DNA of 64,000 nucleotides from Pseudomonas mandelii (GCF_006438925.1 NZ_RCZA01000004.1:372001-436000), one strand, 5' to 3'; counted from the stretch's first letter, positions 29,848-38,782 are shown. Numbers and translations: made by a program. The notes: a model not told the origin generated them from the sequence alone.

Positions 29848-29867
29848 AGGCCCCCATTAGGGGGCCT
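29848..29867 (-). terminator. Terminator-like hairpin between fapC and fapD
   Basis: On the minus strand AGGCCCCC-TAAT-GGGGGCCT is followed by TTTT, 13 bp past the fapC stop. It has the form of an intrinsic terminator inside the operon. It probably lets only part of the transcripts reach fapDEF, keeping subunit in excess over the secretion proteins. The structure is seen; the effect is inferred. Confidence 0.82.
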
Positions 29868-29880
29868 CCAGATACAGCAG

Positions 29881-31347
29881 TTAGAACGACTGGTTGGCAA
29901 TGGACAGCGAGTTGCTTTGTTGGTTACCCACACCGGCAGCCACGTTGACGCCCAGGTTGCCACTGCCGCCATTCACCGAACCGCTCAGGGTTGCAGTGTT
30001 GGTCACAGGGTTTGCCCAGCCAGTTGGAGTCAGCACTTGATAAGAGTAGGTGTTGCTCAAATCATACGAGCTGCTTTCACTGTAGCTTTTCGCTTTGTCG
30101 TACGCAGATTCGGACGACTTGCTGCCCGATTTATCGTACGAGGACGCGGTCGACTTGTCGTACGAGCTATCGAACGATTTCGCGAACGAGGAATCGCGCG
30201 ATTTGTCATACGAGGAGTCGTGCGATCTGTCGTACGAGGAGTCACGCGAACGGTCGAACGAGGAATCGCGCGATACGCTGAACGATTTGTCTACCGATGC
30301 GTCAAGCGTTGCACCAAGCGAAGCGGTAAGCGATGCGTCGGAAGACCTGCTGCGAGTGCGATCACCATTGCCGTTATTGAAGGTAACGGAATTGGAAGCC
30401 GCCGCAGCAGCGTCCAGAGTAGCGTTCAAGGAAGCACTCAAAGTAGTATTCGAAGAACCGTTTGCACTGGAGCTGTTGGAACCACTCGCAGTGCTGCTGT
30501 TGGAACCGCTCGCAGCGCTGCTGTTGGAACCGCTCGCATTGCTGCTGCTTGAGCCGCTGATATCAGCACTGAAGGAACCGCTGGATGCAGAGTTCCTGGA
30601 ACCTGCCGCCGCCCAGCTCGAAGAAGCGCTTTGACTGCCGCTTGCCTCGAACGACTTATCTTTAGAGAAACTACCGCTGGCCGTGTTGGTCACCGTAATC
30701 GTATCGACGCGGTAGGTCCGATCAGCGTTGTTATTCACTGTCAGGCCAGGACCGTTTTGATTGGCAGAGGCGGTGGCCGATGCGTTCCCCAGTGGGGAGT
30801 TGGAGTTGGCAATTGCCATGGTGTTTTTCTGTTGGTTGAGGTCGCCGCCAGCAATGTTGATGCCCATGTTGCCGCTGCTGCCATCGCCCGATCCACTCAT
30901 CACCGCAGAGTTTGTGGTGCCGTAGTTCCATACCTTGTTGTTGTTGCTGTATTGCGTGACTCGAGCGCTGGCGTCGGCATTGCCGAACACGAAGCTGTTA
31001 TCGAGACTGGAGGTGGAGCCAGCGTTTGCGATGGCGGCCGCGTTGTCTTGTTGGTTGCCGGCGCCTGCTGCCACGTTGACACCGACGTTGCCGCTCGCGC
31101 CTGAGGCAGAGCTGCTCATTTCGGCTGAGTTCTGAGTCCCTTCGTTGTAGATGCGGTTGCCGGTGCTGTTCTGCCTGTCGTTCGCATTGGCGGTCGCGTC
31201 GGTATGGATCCAGGTTGGAGGAGGAGTGTGGTGATCGCTGTTACCATTATGGTGGCCACGCCGATCGTTCTGTCCAGCTTGTGCAGCAACAGCCAAGACC
31301 GCAGCGATTGCAAAAACCAGAGGTTTTATTGCCATCGAAGGTTTCAT
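29881..31347 (-). CDS. fapC: Major functional-amyloid subunit FapC
   Basis: FapC is the main fibril subunit of Pseudomonas biofilm amyloid. The 488-aa protein has a signal peptide (residues 1-24) and three amyloid repeats. R1 (about 67-108) carries GVNVAAGAGNQQDN, R2 (about 137-181) GINIAGGDLNQQKN, and R3 (about 449-485) GVNVAAGVGNQQSN. Linker 1 is short; linker 2 is about 265 residues. The long linker holds two octapeptide repeat arrays: S-G-S-N-S-S-x-A at 264-297, and S-x-D-S-S-[YF]-D-[RK] at 359-406. The chain ends in IANQSF. The length of linker 2 is known to vary widely between strains. Confidence 0.95.
   Translation of the reverse strand: MKPSMAIKPLVFAIAAVLAVAAQAGQNDRRGHHNGNSDHHTPPPTWIHTDATANANDRQNSTGNRIYNEGTQNSAEMSSSASGASGNVGVNVAAGAGNQQDNAAAIANAGSTSSLDNSFVFGNADASARVTQYSNNNKVWNYGTTNSAVMSGSGDGSSGNMGINIAGGDLNQQKNTMAIANSNSPLGNASATASANQNGPGLTVNNNADRTYRVDTITVTNTASGSFSKDKSFEASGSQSASSSWAAAGSRNSASSGSFSADISGSSSSNASGSNSSAASGSNSSTASGSNSSSANGSSNTTLSASLNATLDAAAAASNSVTFNNGNGDRTRSRSSDASLTASLGATLDASVDKSFSVSRDSSFDRSRDSSYDRSHDSSYDKSRDSSFAKSFDSSYDKSTASSYDKSGSKSSESAYDKAKSYSESSSYDLSNTYSYQVLTPTGWANPVTNTATLSGSVNGGSGNLGVNVAAGVGNQQSNSLSIANQSF
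30130..30273 (-). repeat. 24-bp tandem repeats in fapC linker (SxDSSYDK array)
   Basis: Six imperfect 24-bp units, visible on the plus strand as CGAACGAGGA / CGTACGAGGA-type blocks, encode S-x-D-S-S-[YF]-D-[RK]. The array alternates acidic and basic residues. Third-position differences between units show that it is not a very recent expansion. Confidence 0.85.
30459..30558 (-). repeat. 24-bp tandem repeats in fapC linker (ASGSNSS array)
   Basis: About four 24-bp units (plus strand core GCTGTTGGAACCGCTCGCAG) encode A-S-G-S-N-S-S-x. The units are nearly identical in DNA, so copy number is likely to change by slippage or recombination. Confidence 0.85.
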
Positions 31348-31398
31348 GGTGGTTCTCCGTACTTATTTTAGGTTAAGTGTTGTACCTACCTGTTTGGG

Positions 31399-31971
31399 TC
31401 AATCCGTGACCCGTACGCTCAGGGTATTGGCCGTTCGGTTTCCCACCCCGGCGCTCTGATTCAACTGGATCACCCCACGGCTACCGGTGAAGGCCTGATC
31501 GCTGGTAGCGACCTGGCGATAGCCTGGTGCAGAGTCAGTTGGATCGGAGTTAGTGATCAGCGCCACGTTTTGTTGCCTGAGGACGCTGTCGTCGATACTT
31601 TGCGGCTGTGTGCCGATGCTTATACGCAGGGCATTGGCTTGCTGGTTGCTGGCGCCCGCGCTCTGGTTCACGCCCAGTACGCCGTTGCCGTGGCTGAAGG
31701 AGTCGCCTTGAATGCTGGAACGAGCATCGATCCTGGGGTCGACCACCGTATGCAGCCGTTGGCGAATCTGTGTGGTCGCGCTGGCTCCATGGCCAACGGC
31801 GATGGCCCGGGCGTTCGCCTGCTGCTGCAGGTCGCCGGCAGCCTGGTTGACCCCGAGGTTGCCTTGGTACTGGGCGCCCGAACCGTCGATGTTGGCGTTA
31901 TCGATGACGGGGGATTGGGCGAAGGTCGATGCACTGCAAAACATGGCGATTATCAGCAGCGTACGATTCAT
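31399..31971 (-). CDS. fapB: Minor amyloid subunit / nucleator FapB
   Basis: FapB is the minor Fap subunit thought to start fibril growth. The 190-aa protein has a signal peptide (to about residue 19) and three imperfect amyloid repeats like those of FapC: GNLGVNQAAGDLQQQAN, GVLGVNQSAGASNQQAN and GVIQLNQSAGVGNRTAN. Its linkers are short. It starts 1 bp after the fapA stop and lies 51 bp before fapC. Confidence 0.93.
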   Translation of the reverse strand: MNRTLLIIAMFCSASTFAQSPVIDNANIDGSGAQYQGNLGVNQAAGDLQQQANARAIAVGHGASATTQIRQRLHTVVDPRIDARSSIQGDSFSHGNGVLGVNQSAGASNQQANALRISIGTQPQSIDDSVLRQQNVALITNSDPTDSAPGYRQVATSDQAFTGSRGVIQLNQSAGVGNRTANTLSVRVTD

Positions 31972-31972
31972 C

Positions 31973-32410
31973 TTAACGGTCTCCCGTTACGATTCTCAGG
32001 GCACCCAGGCCCTGCTGGACGCTGGAATTGACCATGTTGGCAATACCGCCGCCAGCATTTCCCGAACGTCCGGCGGGGAGGTTGGAAAGCTGGGTCTGGT
32101 TGCTGATACTGCCGCTCAGGTTGTTGGTGTTTTGAGTAACCAGGCTGGAGATGCCTGCACCACTGGCGACACCGGCAAAGTCGCCGTCGCTCAACTCGTT
32201 CGTTTGGCTAATGATTTGTTTGGACGGGTTGGCATTGGCGGTCGTGGGGCTAGGGTCGGGGATCATCGGCGCACGCGTTGCCATGCGCGGTTGGACATCA
32301 CGTTTGATAATGATGATGCCGTTGTCAGCTTGTACAGGCAGGCAGACACTTGAGCCCAGTGCGCATCCGATCAGCAGGAGGCTATAGATGTTGTTTACAA
32401 GTTTCCCCAC
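31973..32410 (-). CDS. fapA: Fap chaperone-like protein FapA
   Basis: FapA is the first gene product of the fap operon and is thought to be a periplasmic chaperone for FapC. The 145-aa protein starts with GTG at 32410 with AGAAGGA upstream. It has a signal peptide (SLLLIGCALGSSVCLPVQA) and a body with one amyloid-like stretch (GVASGAGISSLVTQNTNNLSG) and a C-terminal QQGLGALRIVTGDR. A sigma-54-type promoter lies about 60 bp upstream. Confidence 0.9.
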   Translation of the reverse strand: MGKLVNNIYSLLLIGCALGSSVCLPVQADNGIIIIKRDVQPRMATRAPMIPDPSPTTANANPSKQIISQTNELSDGDFAGVASGAGISSLVTQNTNNLSGSISNQTQLSNLPAGRSGNAGGGIANMVNSSVQQGLGALRIVTGDR

Positions 32411-32738
32411 GGCGGCAATTCCTTCTGTAAGTGGAACGCTGGCCCTTATCAGCGTTGCGAGGTAGAGAGCAGAAGGTGTGCCGGTTTTCGTTTTTCTTTT
32501 AAAAACAGTTGGTTGGCTTTAATTGTCGAGGTAGTCAAAAAATTTTGTAACGCCACTGAGACAGAGCCACGCAAAAACGCCGTCGATGCTGGCGGTATTG
32601 CTCGCTAAGGGTGCTGAAGGCAGGTTGTATCAGTGGCTTAACATTTTCTTGCTGAAGGGCTTGAGCCGCTTTAGCTCGAGGGTTTGCGCAGAGGTGGGTG
32701 TTTCAGGAATGGACATTTTCGGCAGGGCGGGGGGGCTG
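32411..32738. promoter_or_regulatory. fap upstream control region
   Basis: 328 bp between fapA and the NadR-like gene, without a credible reading frame. It includes the sigma-54-type promoter at 32469-32484 and an AT-rich stretch (TTTTTCTTTTAAAAAC; TCAAAAAATTTTGTAACG) suited to activator or IHF binding. Confidence 0.5.
32469..32484 (-). promoter_or_regulatory. Sigma-54-type -24/-12 promoter for fapA
   Basis: On the minus strand CGGCAC-ACCTT-CTGC has the GG and GC pair with exactly 10 bases between, close to the TGGCAC-N5-TTGC consensus. The start site would be about 45 bp before the fapA GTG. It agrees with a sigma-54 activator gene at the far end of the operon. Confidence 0.6.
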
Positions 32739-33263
32739 TCAGGTCTTGAGCAAGTGTGTCACAGCCTCGAATGCCGCGTCCTTGCGCTGTTGCCAATCAC
32801 CTTGCAGCACCTGCCAAGGCTGGCGGTGCAGGTCAAGCCATTGGCGGCTGGCGTGGAAAAACGCTTGGCGTTCTGCCAGTTGCGGTTGGCAACGCTGCCC
32901 GTCGTCATGCCAGACCACGGTTTCAGGGCTCAGCAGCAAATGCAGATCATAGTGCCGTGCCAGCAATGCTTGCTCGATCCACGTCGGGCAAGCGCCAAAC
33001 AAGGTCTGGCTCCAGAGGATGTTGCTCAGCAAGTGAGTGTCGAGAATCAGCAAATGCGGCTGCCGGGCACGTGCCTCGTCCTCCCATTTCAGCTGCCCTC
33101 GGGCGATTTCCGGAATGTCGGCCAGGCAGGTGTCTCGTGGGTTTTGTTCGATGAACCAGCGTACATATTCGTCTACCAGGGCACCGCTGAAATGCTGTTG
33201 TAACTCGGCTGCCAGCCAACTCTTGCCGCTGGATTCGGGGCCTGTGAGTACCAGAACTTTCAT
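32739..33263 (-). CDS. NadR-type ATP-binding kinase (ribosylnicotinamide kinase-like)
   Basis: A 174-aa P-loop protein of the NadR C-terminal / AAA_28 group. Walker A is GPESSGKSW near the N-terminus, followed by VDEYVRWFIEQNPRDT and ILDTHLLSNILWSQTLFG, typical of nicotinamide riboside kinases of the NadR type. The ATG at 33263 overlaps the pnuC stop (ATGA). Encoded with a nicotinamide riboside transporter, it should trap the riboside as NMN for NAD salvage. It lacks NadR's HTH and adenylyltransferase parts. Confidence 0.88.
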   Translation of the reverse strand: MKVLVLTGPESSGKSWLAAELQQHFSGALVDEYVRWFIEQNPRDTCLADIPEIARGQLKWEDEARARQPHLLILDTHLLSNILWSQTLFGACPTWIEQALLARHYDLHLLLSPETVVWHDDGQRCQPQLAERQAFFHASRQWLDLHRQPWQVLQGDWQQRKDAAFEAVTHLLKT

Positions 33264-33823
33264 GTGCGCAACGCCGGATCGGCCCGCCATTCCCGCCAGC
33301 CTTGCACGGCAATCAGGGCGAACAGCGCGTAGAGCCCGGCGGTCAGGTACAGGTCTTTGTAGATAAACAGCCCGACGAAGATCACATCCAGGGTGAACCA
33401 CAGCGGCCAGCATTGAACGCGTTTTTGCGCCATCCATACCTGCGCCACCAGGCTGAAGCCAGTCAGTGCCGCATCGAGCCAGGGTTGTGCAGCATCGGTC
33501 CAGTTCGCCATAACAGCGCCTAGCAACAGACTGCCAACCGCCCCAATGACCAGACTGAAAGCGACCGATTTACCATCGAGTTGGCTGACCTGCCGACCAT
33601 GACGCGCGCGCCCCGCATGCGTCCACTGCCACCAGCCATAGAGCTGCAATGCGGCGTAGATCACCTGCAGGAGCATGTCCGAGTAGAGCTTCACCTCAAA
33701 AAAGATCCAGCTATAGAGCAGCACCATGACCAGACCGATCGGCCAGCACCAAGGGTTCTGTTTGACCGTCAACCAGACGGCAATCACACCGAGGGCAGCG
33801 GCAAACAGTTCAAGCCCGGACAT
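33260..33823 (-). CDS. pnuC: Nicotinamide riboside transporter PnuC
   Basis: PnuC is a SWEET-like facilitator that imports nicotinamide riboside. The 187-aa protein has about seven hydrophobic segments and the Trp-rich family marks (KQNPWCWPIGLVMVLLYSWIFFEVKLYSDMLLQ and the QLYGWWQWTH loop), plus PLWFTLDVIFVGLFIYKDLY. Its stop overlaps the kinase start by 4 bp, so import and phosphorylation are coupled in translation. Confidence 0.92.
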   Translation of the reverse strand: MSGLELFAAALGVIAVWLTVKQNPWCWPIGLVMVLLYSWIFFEVKLYSDMLLQVIYAALQLYGWWQWTHAGRARHGRQVSQLDGKSVAFSLVIGAVGSLLLGAVMANWTDAAQPWLDAALTGFSLVAQVWMAQKRVQCWPLWFTLDVIFVGLFIYKDLYLTAGLYALFALIAVQGWREWRADPALRT

Positions 33824-33881
33824 GGAGGTTCCTTGGGGAAATCGAAGAGGGTGCGGATTGTAACGGGAAGGAGCGAAGTTT

Positions 33882-33963
33882 GAAGATCAAAAGATCGCAG
33901 CCTGCGGCAGCTCCTTGCCGAATGCATTTCCCTGTAGGAGCTGCCGCAGGCTGCGATCTTTTC
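33882..33963. repeat. REP-like inverted pair between pnuC and the chemoreceptor
   Basis: Inverted copies GATCAAAAGATCGCAGCCTG and CTGTAGGAGCTGCCGCAGGC...GATCTTTT lie just past the chemoreceptor stop. Confidence 0.82.
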
Positions 33964-33966
33964 GGG

Positions 33967-35601
33967 TTACACCCGGAACTGCTTGAGCAGCCCGTTCAAT
34001 TGCTCACTCAACTCCTTCAGATGAACGCTGGCCACGCTCGACTGTTCGGCCGCCAGCGCTGTGCTGTGGGACAAACCAGCCGCCTGGGTGACGTTCTGGT
34101 TGATGTCCTCGACCACATGCGCCTGTTGCAAAGTCGCGCTGGCGATGGAGGCGTTTAACCCGTTAAGGTTGCGAAGCGCCTGGGCAATGGCATTCAGGCT
34201 TGCGCCGGCCAGGCCGGCCTGCTCGATGGTCAACTGCGATGCACGGCTGCTGTCGCCGATCACTTTGACCGCCGCTTCGGAGTGGCTTTGCAGGCGTTCG
34301 ATCATCGACTGGATCTCGGCCGTGGACTTCTGGGTACGCTGGGCCAGCAGTCTCACTTCATCGGCCACCACCGCAAAACCGCGACCTTGCTCGCCGGCCC
34401 GGGCGGCTTCGATGGCTGCGTTGAGGGCCAGCAGGTTGGTTTGCTCGGCGATGGAGCGGATCACTTCGAGAACGCTGCCGATCTGCGTGCTTTCGGCGGC
34501 CAGGGTACGAATCACCTCCACCGCCTGATCGATGGTGGACGACAGCTTGTCGATCTGTTGCAGGCTGCCATCGATGTTGACCTGGCCTTGCTGCGCCTGA
34601 GACTCGGCATCGCGCATTTCGCTGGCAGCGTGCTCGGCATTTTTCGCGACGTCGTGAACGCCATACGTCACTTCATTGATTGCCGTGGCCACCAGTTCCA
34701 TTTGCTGGGATTGTTGCTGACTGCGTTGCTGGGCCTGGGCGGCGTCGTTGCCCAGTTCGCTGGAAGACTGGCCCAGGGCACTGGCGGACACTTGCAGTTC
34801 CCTGATCACCAGTCGCAGCTTGGCGGTGAAGGCGTTGAAGTGGCGTGCCAGTTGCGTGACTTCATCCTGGCCATGAGTGTCGAGGCTGCGGGTCAGATCG
34901 CTCTCGCCGCTGGCGATGTTGGCCATGGCGTTCACGGTTTCCTGCAGGGGACGCACGATGCTGCGGGCAATCAGGATGACCAGCAGCGCCATGATCAGGG
35001 CAATCACCAGCCCCACGAGCGAGGCCTTCCAGACCTGGCCATAGAACTCGGCCTGCATGTCATCGATGTACACGCCCGAACCAATCACCCAGCCCCAGGG
35101 CTCGAACAGTTTGATGTAGGAGGTTTTTTCTACCGGCGCGCTGGCGCCCGGTTTCGGCCAGCGATAGTCGACGGTGCCGGCACCCTTGGTCTTGGCGACG
35201 GCGACCATTTCGTTAAACAGGGCAAAACCGTCGGGGTCGCGGATCGCCGAGAGGTTCTGGCCATCGAGTTTCGGGTTGGCCGGGTGCATGATCATCACCG
35301 GCGTCAGGTCATTGATCCAGAAGTAGTCATTCTGGTCATAACGCAGACCGCGAACGGCGCTCAGAGCCTGCTTCTGCGCAGCATCGCGGGTGAGCGTGCC
35401 GGCGGTTTCGAGGTCGTGGTAATAGGTCAGAATGCCACTGGCGGTTTGCACCACATGCTGGGTTTTCTGGGCCTTGGCGTGGTACAGGTCATCGTGAATC
35501 TGCTTGAGCATCAAGACGCCCAACGTCATTAGCATCAGGACGGCCACGATCAAGATGAGCCACAAACGCCGGCTGATCGACATACTGCGCAAGCTGTTCA
35601 T
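33967..35601 (-). CDS. Methyl-accepting chemotaxis protein with single Cache domain
   Basis: A 544-aa chemoreceptor. It has an N-terminal membrane segment ([20 protein letters not shown]), a periplasmic sCache_2-type sensor ([26 protein letters not shown] ... [14 protein letters not shown]), a second membrane segment ([17 protein letters not shown]), HAMP, and a cytoplasmic signalling tip with [32 protein letters not shown]. The ATG at 35601 follows GGAGTG. sCache_2 receptors often bind small organic acids; the ligand is unknown. There is no C-terminal CheR pentapeptide. Confidence 0.93.
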   Translation of the reverse strand: MNSLRSMSISRRLWLILIVAVLMLMTLGVLMLKQIHDDLYHAKAQKTQHVVQTASGILTYYHDLETAGTLTRDAAQKQALSAVRGLRYDQNDYFWINDLTPVMIMHPANPKLDGQNLSAIRDPDGFALFNEMVAVAKTKGAGTVDYRWPKPGASAPVEKTSYIKLFEPWGWVIGSGVYIDDMQAEFYGQVWKASLVGLVIALIMALLVILIARSIVRPLQETVNAMANIASGESDLTRSLDTHGQDEVTQLARHFNAFTAKLRLVIRELQVSASALGQSSSELGNDAAQAQQRSQQQSQQMELVATAINEVTYGVHDVAKNAEHAASEMRDAESQAQQGQVNIDGSLQQIDKLSSTIDQAVEVIRTLAAESTQIGSVLEVIRSIAEQTNLLALNAAIEAARAGEQGRGFAVVADEVRLLAQRTQKSTAEIQSMIERLQSHSEAAVKVIGDSSRASQLTIEQAGLAGASLNAIAQALRNLNGLNASIASATLQQAHVVEDINQNVTQAAGLSHSTALAAEQSSVASVHLKELSEQLNGLLKQFRV

Positions 35602-35894
35602 AACGCTGTCACTCCGATTTCTTTTTCTTGTAATAAATGATCGCCAGCATCCAACCACACTTTGCCAATCGGTCATACCCGACCCAAGTCCAATAACGCG
35701 GCAGCGTTAATCAGACTTGTCTGATAGGATTTCGGCCCCGCACGGAAAAACCTGAATCCAAGTTGATTTTTCACGGAATTTTTACGGTTTCGTCTGGATC
35801 CTGTGCGCGCGGGAATTCAGCTAGGCTGATCGCAGTGAAACGCTCAGACAAATATTAATGGGGCATGCTTTTGCGCATCGCCTTTGGGGGATTG

Positions 35895-36725
35895 ATGGAT
35901 CTTTGGACGGCCTTGCAGGCATTGATTTTAGGCGTTGTAGAAGGGCTGACGGAGTTTTTGCCCATTTCCAGTACCGGGCACCAAATCATTGTGGCGGACT
36001 TGCTCAACTTCGGTGGTGAACGGGCTATCGCTTTCAACATTATTATTCAGCTGGGGGCGATTCTGGCGGTGGTGTGGGAGTTTCGCCGCAAGATCCTTGA
36101 TGTCGTGACCGGTTTGCCAACGCAGCCCAGTGCTCGCCGCTTTACCGCCAACCTGTTGATTGCCTTCATGCCGGCCGTGGTACTGGGGGTGATTTTTTCC
36201 GATTTGATCCACGAGTACCTGTTCAACCCGATTACCGTCGCTGCGGCGTTGGTCGTGGGTGGGATCATCATGTTGTGGGCCGAAAAGCGTCAGCATGAAG
36301 TGCATGCTGAAACCGTTGATGAGATCACCTGGAAAGACGCCCTGAAAGTCGGCTTCGCCCAGTGCCTGGCGATGATTCCCGGGACTTCGCGTTCCGGCTC
36401 GACCATCATCGGTGGCTTGTTGTTCGGGCTGTCGCGCAAGACCGCCACCGAGTTCTCGTTCTTTCTGGCGATGCCGACCATGGTCGCTGCGGCCGTTTAC
36501 TCGGGCTACAAATACCGCCACCTGTTCGTCCCGTCGGATTTTCCGGTGTTCGCGATTGGCTTCGTCACCGCGTTCATCTTTGCGATGATTGCCGTCAGGG
36601 GCTTGCTCAAGTTCATCGCCACCCACAGTTATGCAGCGTTCGCCTGGTATCGCATTGCATTCGGCCTGGTCATCCTGGCCACTTGGCAGTTTGGCTGGGT
36701 CGACTGGGCCGCGGTCAAGCCATGA
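35895..36725 (+). CDS. uppP: Undecaprenyl-diphosphatase UppP (BacA)
   Basis: UppP recycles the cell-wall lipid carrier by removing a phosphate from undecaprenyl diphosphate. The 276-aa membrane protein has both active-site regions, [14 protein letters not shown] near the N-terminus and [14 protein letters not shown] in the middle, and about eight hydrophobic segments. The ATG at 35895 follows GGGGG. Its stop overlaps the next gene by 4 bp. Confidence 0.95.
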   Translation: MDLWTALQALILGVVEGLTEFLPISSTGHQIIVADLLNFGGERAIAFNIIIQLGAILAVVWEFRRKILDVVTGLPTQPSARRFTANLLIAFMPAVVLGVIFSDLIHEYLFNPITVAAALVVGGIIMLWAEKRQHEVHAETVDEITWKDALKVGFAQCLAMIPGTSRSGSTIIGGLLFGLSRKTATEFSFFLAMPTMVAAAVYSGYKYRHLFVPSDFPVFAIGFVTAFIFAMIAVRGLLKFIATHSYAAFAWYRIAFGLVILATWQFGWVDWAAVKP

Positions 36726-37138
36726 ATGACGCCAGCGCGCGCAACAAGCCCGGTGGAGAGATCCGCAATCTTCAGCTGAAACTGCCGGTGTTTGCGATCC
36801 TGTGCGCGCTGCCGCTGTACGGCTCGATGTCGTTGTGGCTGCGTGGGGTTTCCGTGATTCCCCTGGCGGCGTACGGGGTCGTCAGCCTGCTGGCGTTCTT
36901 GCTGTACTGGAGCGACAAACGCAGGGCACGCGCCGACCATTGGCGCACACCGGAGAATGTGCTGCATGCGGTTGAACTCGCCGGAGGCTGGCCGGGCGCC
37001 TTACTGGCGCAGCAACTGTTTCGGCACAAGACGCGCAAAGTGTCGTTTCAGCTGTTGTTCTGGATGATTGTGCTGCTGCACCAGGTGTTCTGGATCGATC
37101 AATTGTTTCTGGGTGCAAATCTGCTGGCGCTGTTTTAA
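36722..37138 (+). CDS. DUF1294-type small membrane protein
   Basis: A 138-aa protein with three to four hydrophobic segments and the DUF1294 marks [44 protein letters not shown]. The usual N-terminal cold-shock domain of longer relatives is absent. It is translationally coupled to uppP (ATGA). Function is unknown. Confidence 0.85.
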   Translation: MNDASARNKPGGEIRNLQLKLPVFAILCALPLYGSMSLWLRGVSVIPLAAYGVVSLLAFLLYWSDKRRARADHWRTPENVLHAVELAGGWPGALLAQQLFRHKTRKVSFQLLFWMIVLLHQVFWIDQLFLGANLLALF

Positions 37139-37494
37139 AGCAGCAGTCCGACCTGGGTGCGCTTGGGTAACTTGCTCACCACCAATTGATGGGAACGCTG
37201 CAACAAGCCTTGCAGCTCTTCAGTGCCCAACGGGTAGGGCGTTTCCATGATGACCCACTGAGCCCGCGCCAGATACGGCGCCGGGCGGATTCCCGGGCGG
37301 TCGCAATGACCGAGAAACAAATCCTTGTCGACCTTGAAGGCCAGGGATTCGCCCCGCAGGTTCTGCAAGGCAAACATCTTGTTTCCCGCAATCGAAAACA
37401 CCCGCACGCCACCCCACTTGTAGTCTTCCCGCGCACCCGGCAGCGCGAGACAGAATTGCGCGACATCCTCTTCGCTCATGCGTCCAGCCTTCAT
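37135..37494 (-). CDS. MmcQ/YjbR-family DNA-binding-like protein
   Basis: A 119-aa protein of the MmcQ/YjbR family (CyaY-like fold): FCLALPGAREDYKWGGVRVFSIAGNKMFAL, then VDKDLF..HCDRPGIRPAPYLARAQWVIMET. The start at 37494 overlaps the LysR stop (ATGA), which supports coupling; Met6 at 37479 is the other option. Its stop overlaps the convergent DUF1294 gene by 4 bp. Function is poorly known. Confidence 0.85.
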   Translation of the reverse strand: MKAGRMSEEDVAQFCLALPGAREDYKWGGVRVFSIAGNKMFALQNLRGESLAFKVDKDLFLGHCDRPGIRPAPYLARAQWVIMETPYPLGTEELQGLLQRSHQLVVSKLPKRTQVGLLL

Positions 37495-38423
37495 ATCAGT
37501 CGGTCCCCACAGTCATTGAATGACTCGATCAAATGGTCGAGCCAGGCACGTACGGCCGGCATCACCCCGCGTCGATGAGGGTAGACCGCTTGCAACCAGC
37601 CGCCAGGCAGCGACCAGTCGGGCAGCAACTGCACCAGCGAGCCGTTTTCAAGTTCCTGCTCGCAATACATCATCGGCAGCATGGTAAAACCCTGGCCGGC
37701 GAGGGTGCAGGCCTTGCGCACGATAAAGTCATCGATGCCCAATCGCGCTTCGAGGGTGAGATCGCAGCTTTTGCCCTGTTGGTCGAGCATGCGGATATGC
37801 ACCAGGCGGTCGGCTTCCAGGGCGCCGAGCACGGGCAGGTTTTTCAGGTCTTCGGGGTGGTTGATTTCACGTCCGTGCAAAAAACCGGGGCTGGCGACCA
37901 TCGCCATCTGCGCCTGGCGCAAACGTCGGGTGACCAACAGCGGATCCTCATCGCCCAACTCACGTACCCGCAGCGCCACATCGACGCCCTCAGTCACCAG
38001 GTCTACGCGGCGGTTGAGCAACATGACTTCCAGTTGAACCTGAGGATACTTCTCAAGGAAATCGCTGATCACTGTCGGCAGAATTTCGTGGGCCAACCCG
38101 ACGGGGCAGGACACCCGCAAACGCCCGCGAGGTTCGCTGGACATACTGGCAACGGCTTCGTCGGCCATCTCGGCTTCCAGCAGCATTGCCTGACAGTGCC
38201 GCAGGTAACGCTCGCCCACGGCGGTCAGCTTGAGTTGTCGGGTGGTGCGTTGCAGCAGGCGCGCGCCGAGACGCTCTTCCAGCTCGGCGATGCGCCGCGA
38301 CAACCGCGACTTGGGAATTCCGAGCAAACGCCCGGCCGCGGCGAAGCCATCGGCTTCAACCACCTTGGCGAAGTAGTAGAGATAGCAAATTTTGTTAGAA
38401 ACACCACTGATCAATTTGAACAT
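37491..38423 (-). CDS. LysR-family regulator with an altered N-terminus
   Basis: A 310-aa LysR regulator. From residue 16 on (LYYFAKVVEADGFAAAGRLLGIPKSRLSRRIAELE) it is a normal family member, with a full effector domain. Residues 1-15 (MFKLISGVSNKICY) do not look like the usual MxDLNDLYYF opening, and no ribosome site precedes the ATG at 38423. The change coincides with the drop to AT-rich sequence at about 38380. The left edge of the accessory island therefore seems to cut the native start and promoter. Whether it is still expressed is doubtful. Confidence 0.8.
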   Translation of the reverse strand: MFKLISGVSNKICYLYYFAKVVEADGFAAAGRLLGIPKSRLSRRIAELEERLGARLLQRTTRQLKLTAVGERYLRHCQAMLLEAEMADEAVASMSSEPRGRLRVSCPVGLAHEILPTVISDFLEKYPQVQLEVMLLNRRVDLVTEGVDVALRVRELGDEDPLLVTRRLRQAQMAMVASPGFLHGREINHPEDLKNLPVLGALEADRLVHIRMLDQQGKSCDLTLEARLGIDDFIVRKACTLAGQGFTMLPMMYCEQELENGSLVQLLPDWSLPGGWLQAVYPHRRGVMPAVRAWLDHLIESFNDCGDRLI

Positions 38424-38554
38424 AAGGCAATGATATAAATAGTTTTTTTCCTAATTATGAAATTGATCATGATCAATTTCATAACCTTTAGAGATCGCTT
38501 CAGCCCGGTACCCACGCTGGAGATCTAACACCGCCTTTATCTTAGGTATAGCTG

Positions 38555-38782
38555 ATGAATCACTACGCTTTTCGGGCTGAATGCCTATCTGACGCCTTGG
38601 GCTTTCTTGCCAATGTAAATGTGCAAGCAACAATCATTTCATGTCAAATTACTCATGATCCTGTTTTTCCAGACGTAGACGTTCAGATTGTTACGTCGTG
38701 TTCGATCCATACTCTCCGATCAATAGCCGACGCAATCGAAGATTTGCACGCCATTAGCGGATCGTTAAGTTCTTCACAGTAA
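38555..38782 (+). CDS. Small protein, function unknown
   Basis: A 75-aa reading frame (MNHYAFRAECLSDALGFLANV). Its ending IADAIEDLHAISGSL recurs as a broken copy at 40094-40171, which suggests it is or was a real gene. No ribosome site is strong. I do not recognise it. Confidence 0.5.
   Translation: MNHYAFRAECLSDALGFLANVNVQATIISCQITHDPVFPDVDVQIVTSCSIHTLRSIADAIEDLHAISGSLSSSQ

Noticed and set aside
30130..30558. CRISPR-like regular repeats
   Set aside because: Unit length is a multiple of three, in frame inside fapC, without unique spacers; they are coding repeats.
30095..30634. 179-codon Glu/Leu/Ser-rich plus-strand frame over fapC
   Set aside because: Produced by the 24-bp repeats of the fapC linker read on the other strand.
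34282..35532. 416-codon open frame antisense to the chemoreceptor
   Set aside because: A shadow; no ribosome site or domain, while the chemoreceptor on the other strand is complete.
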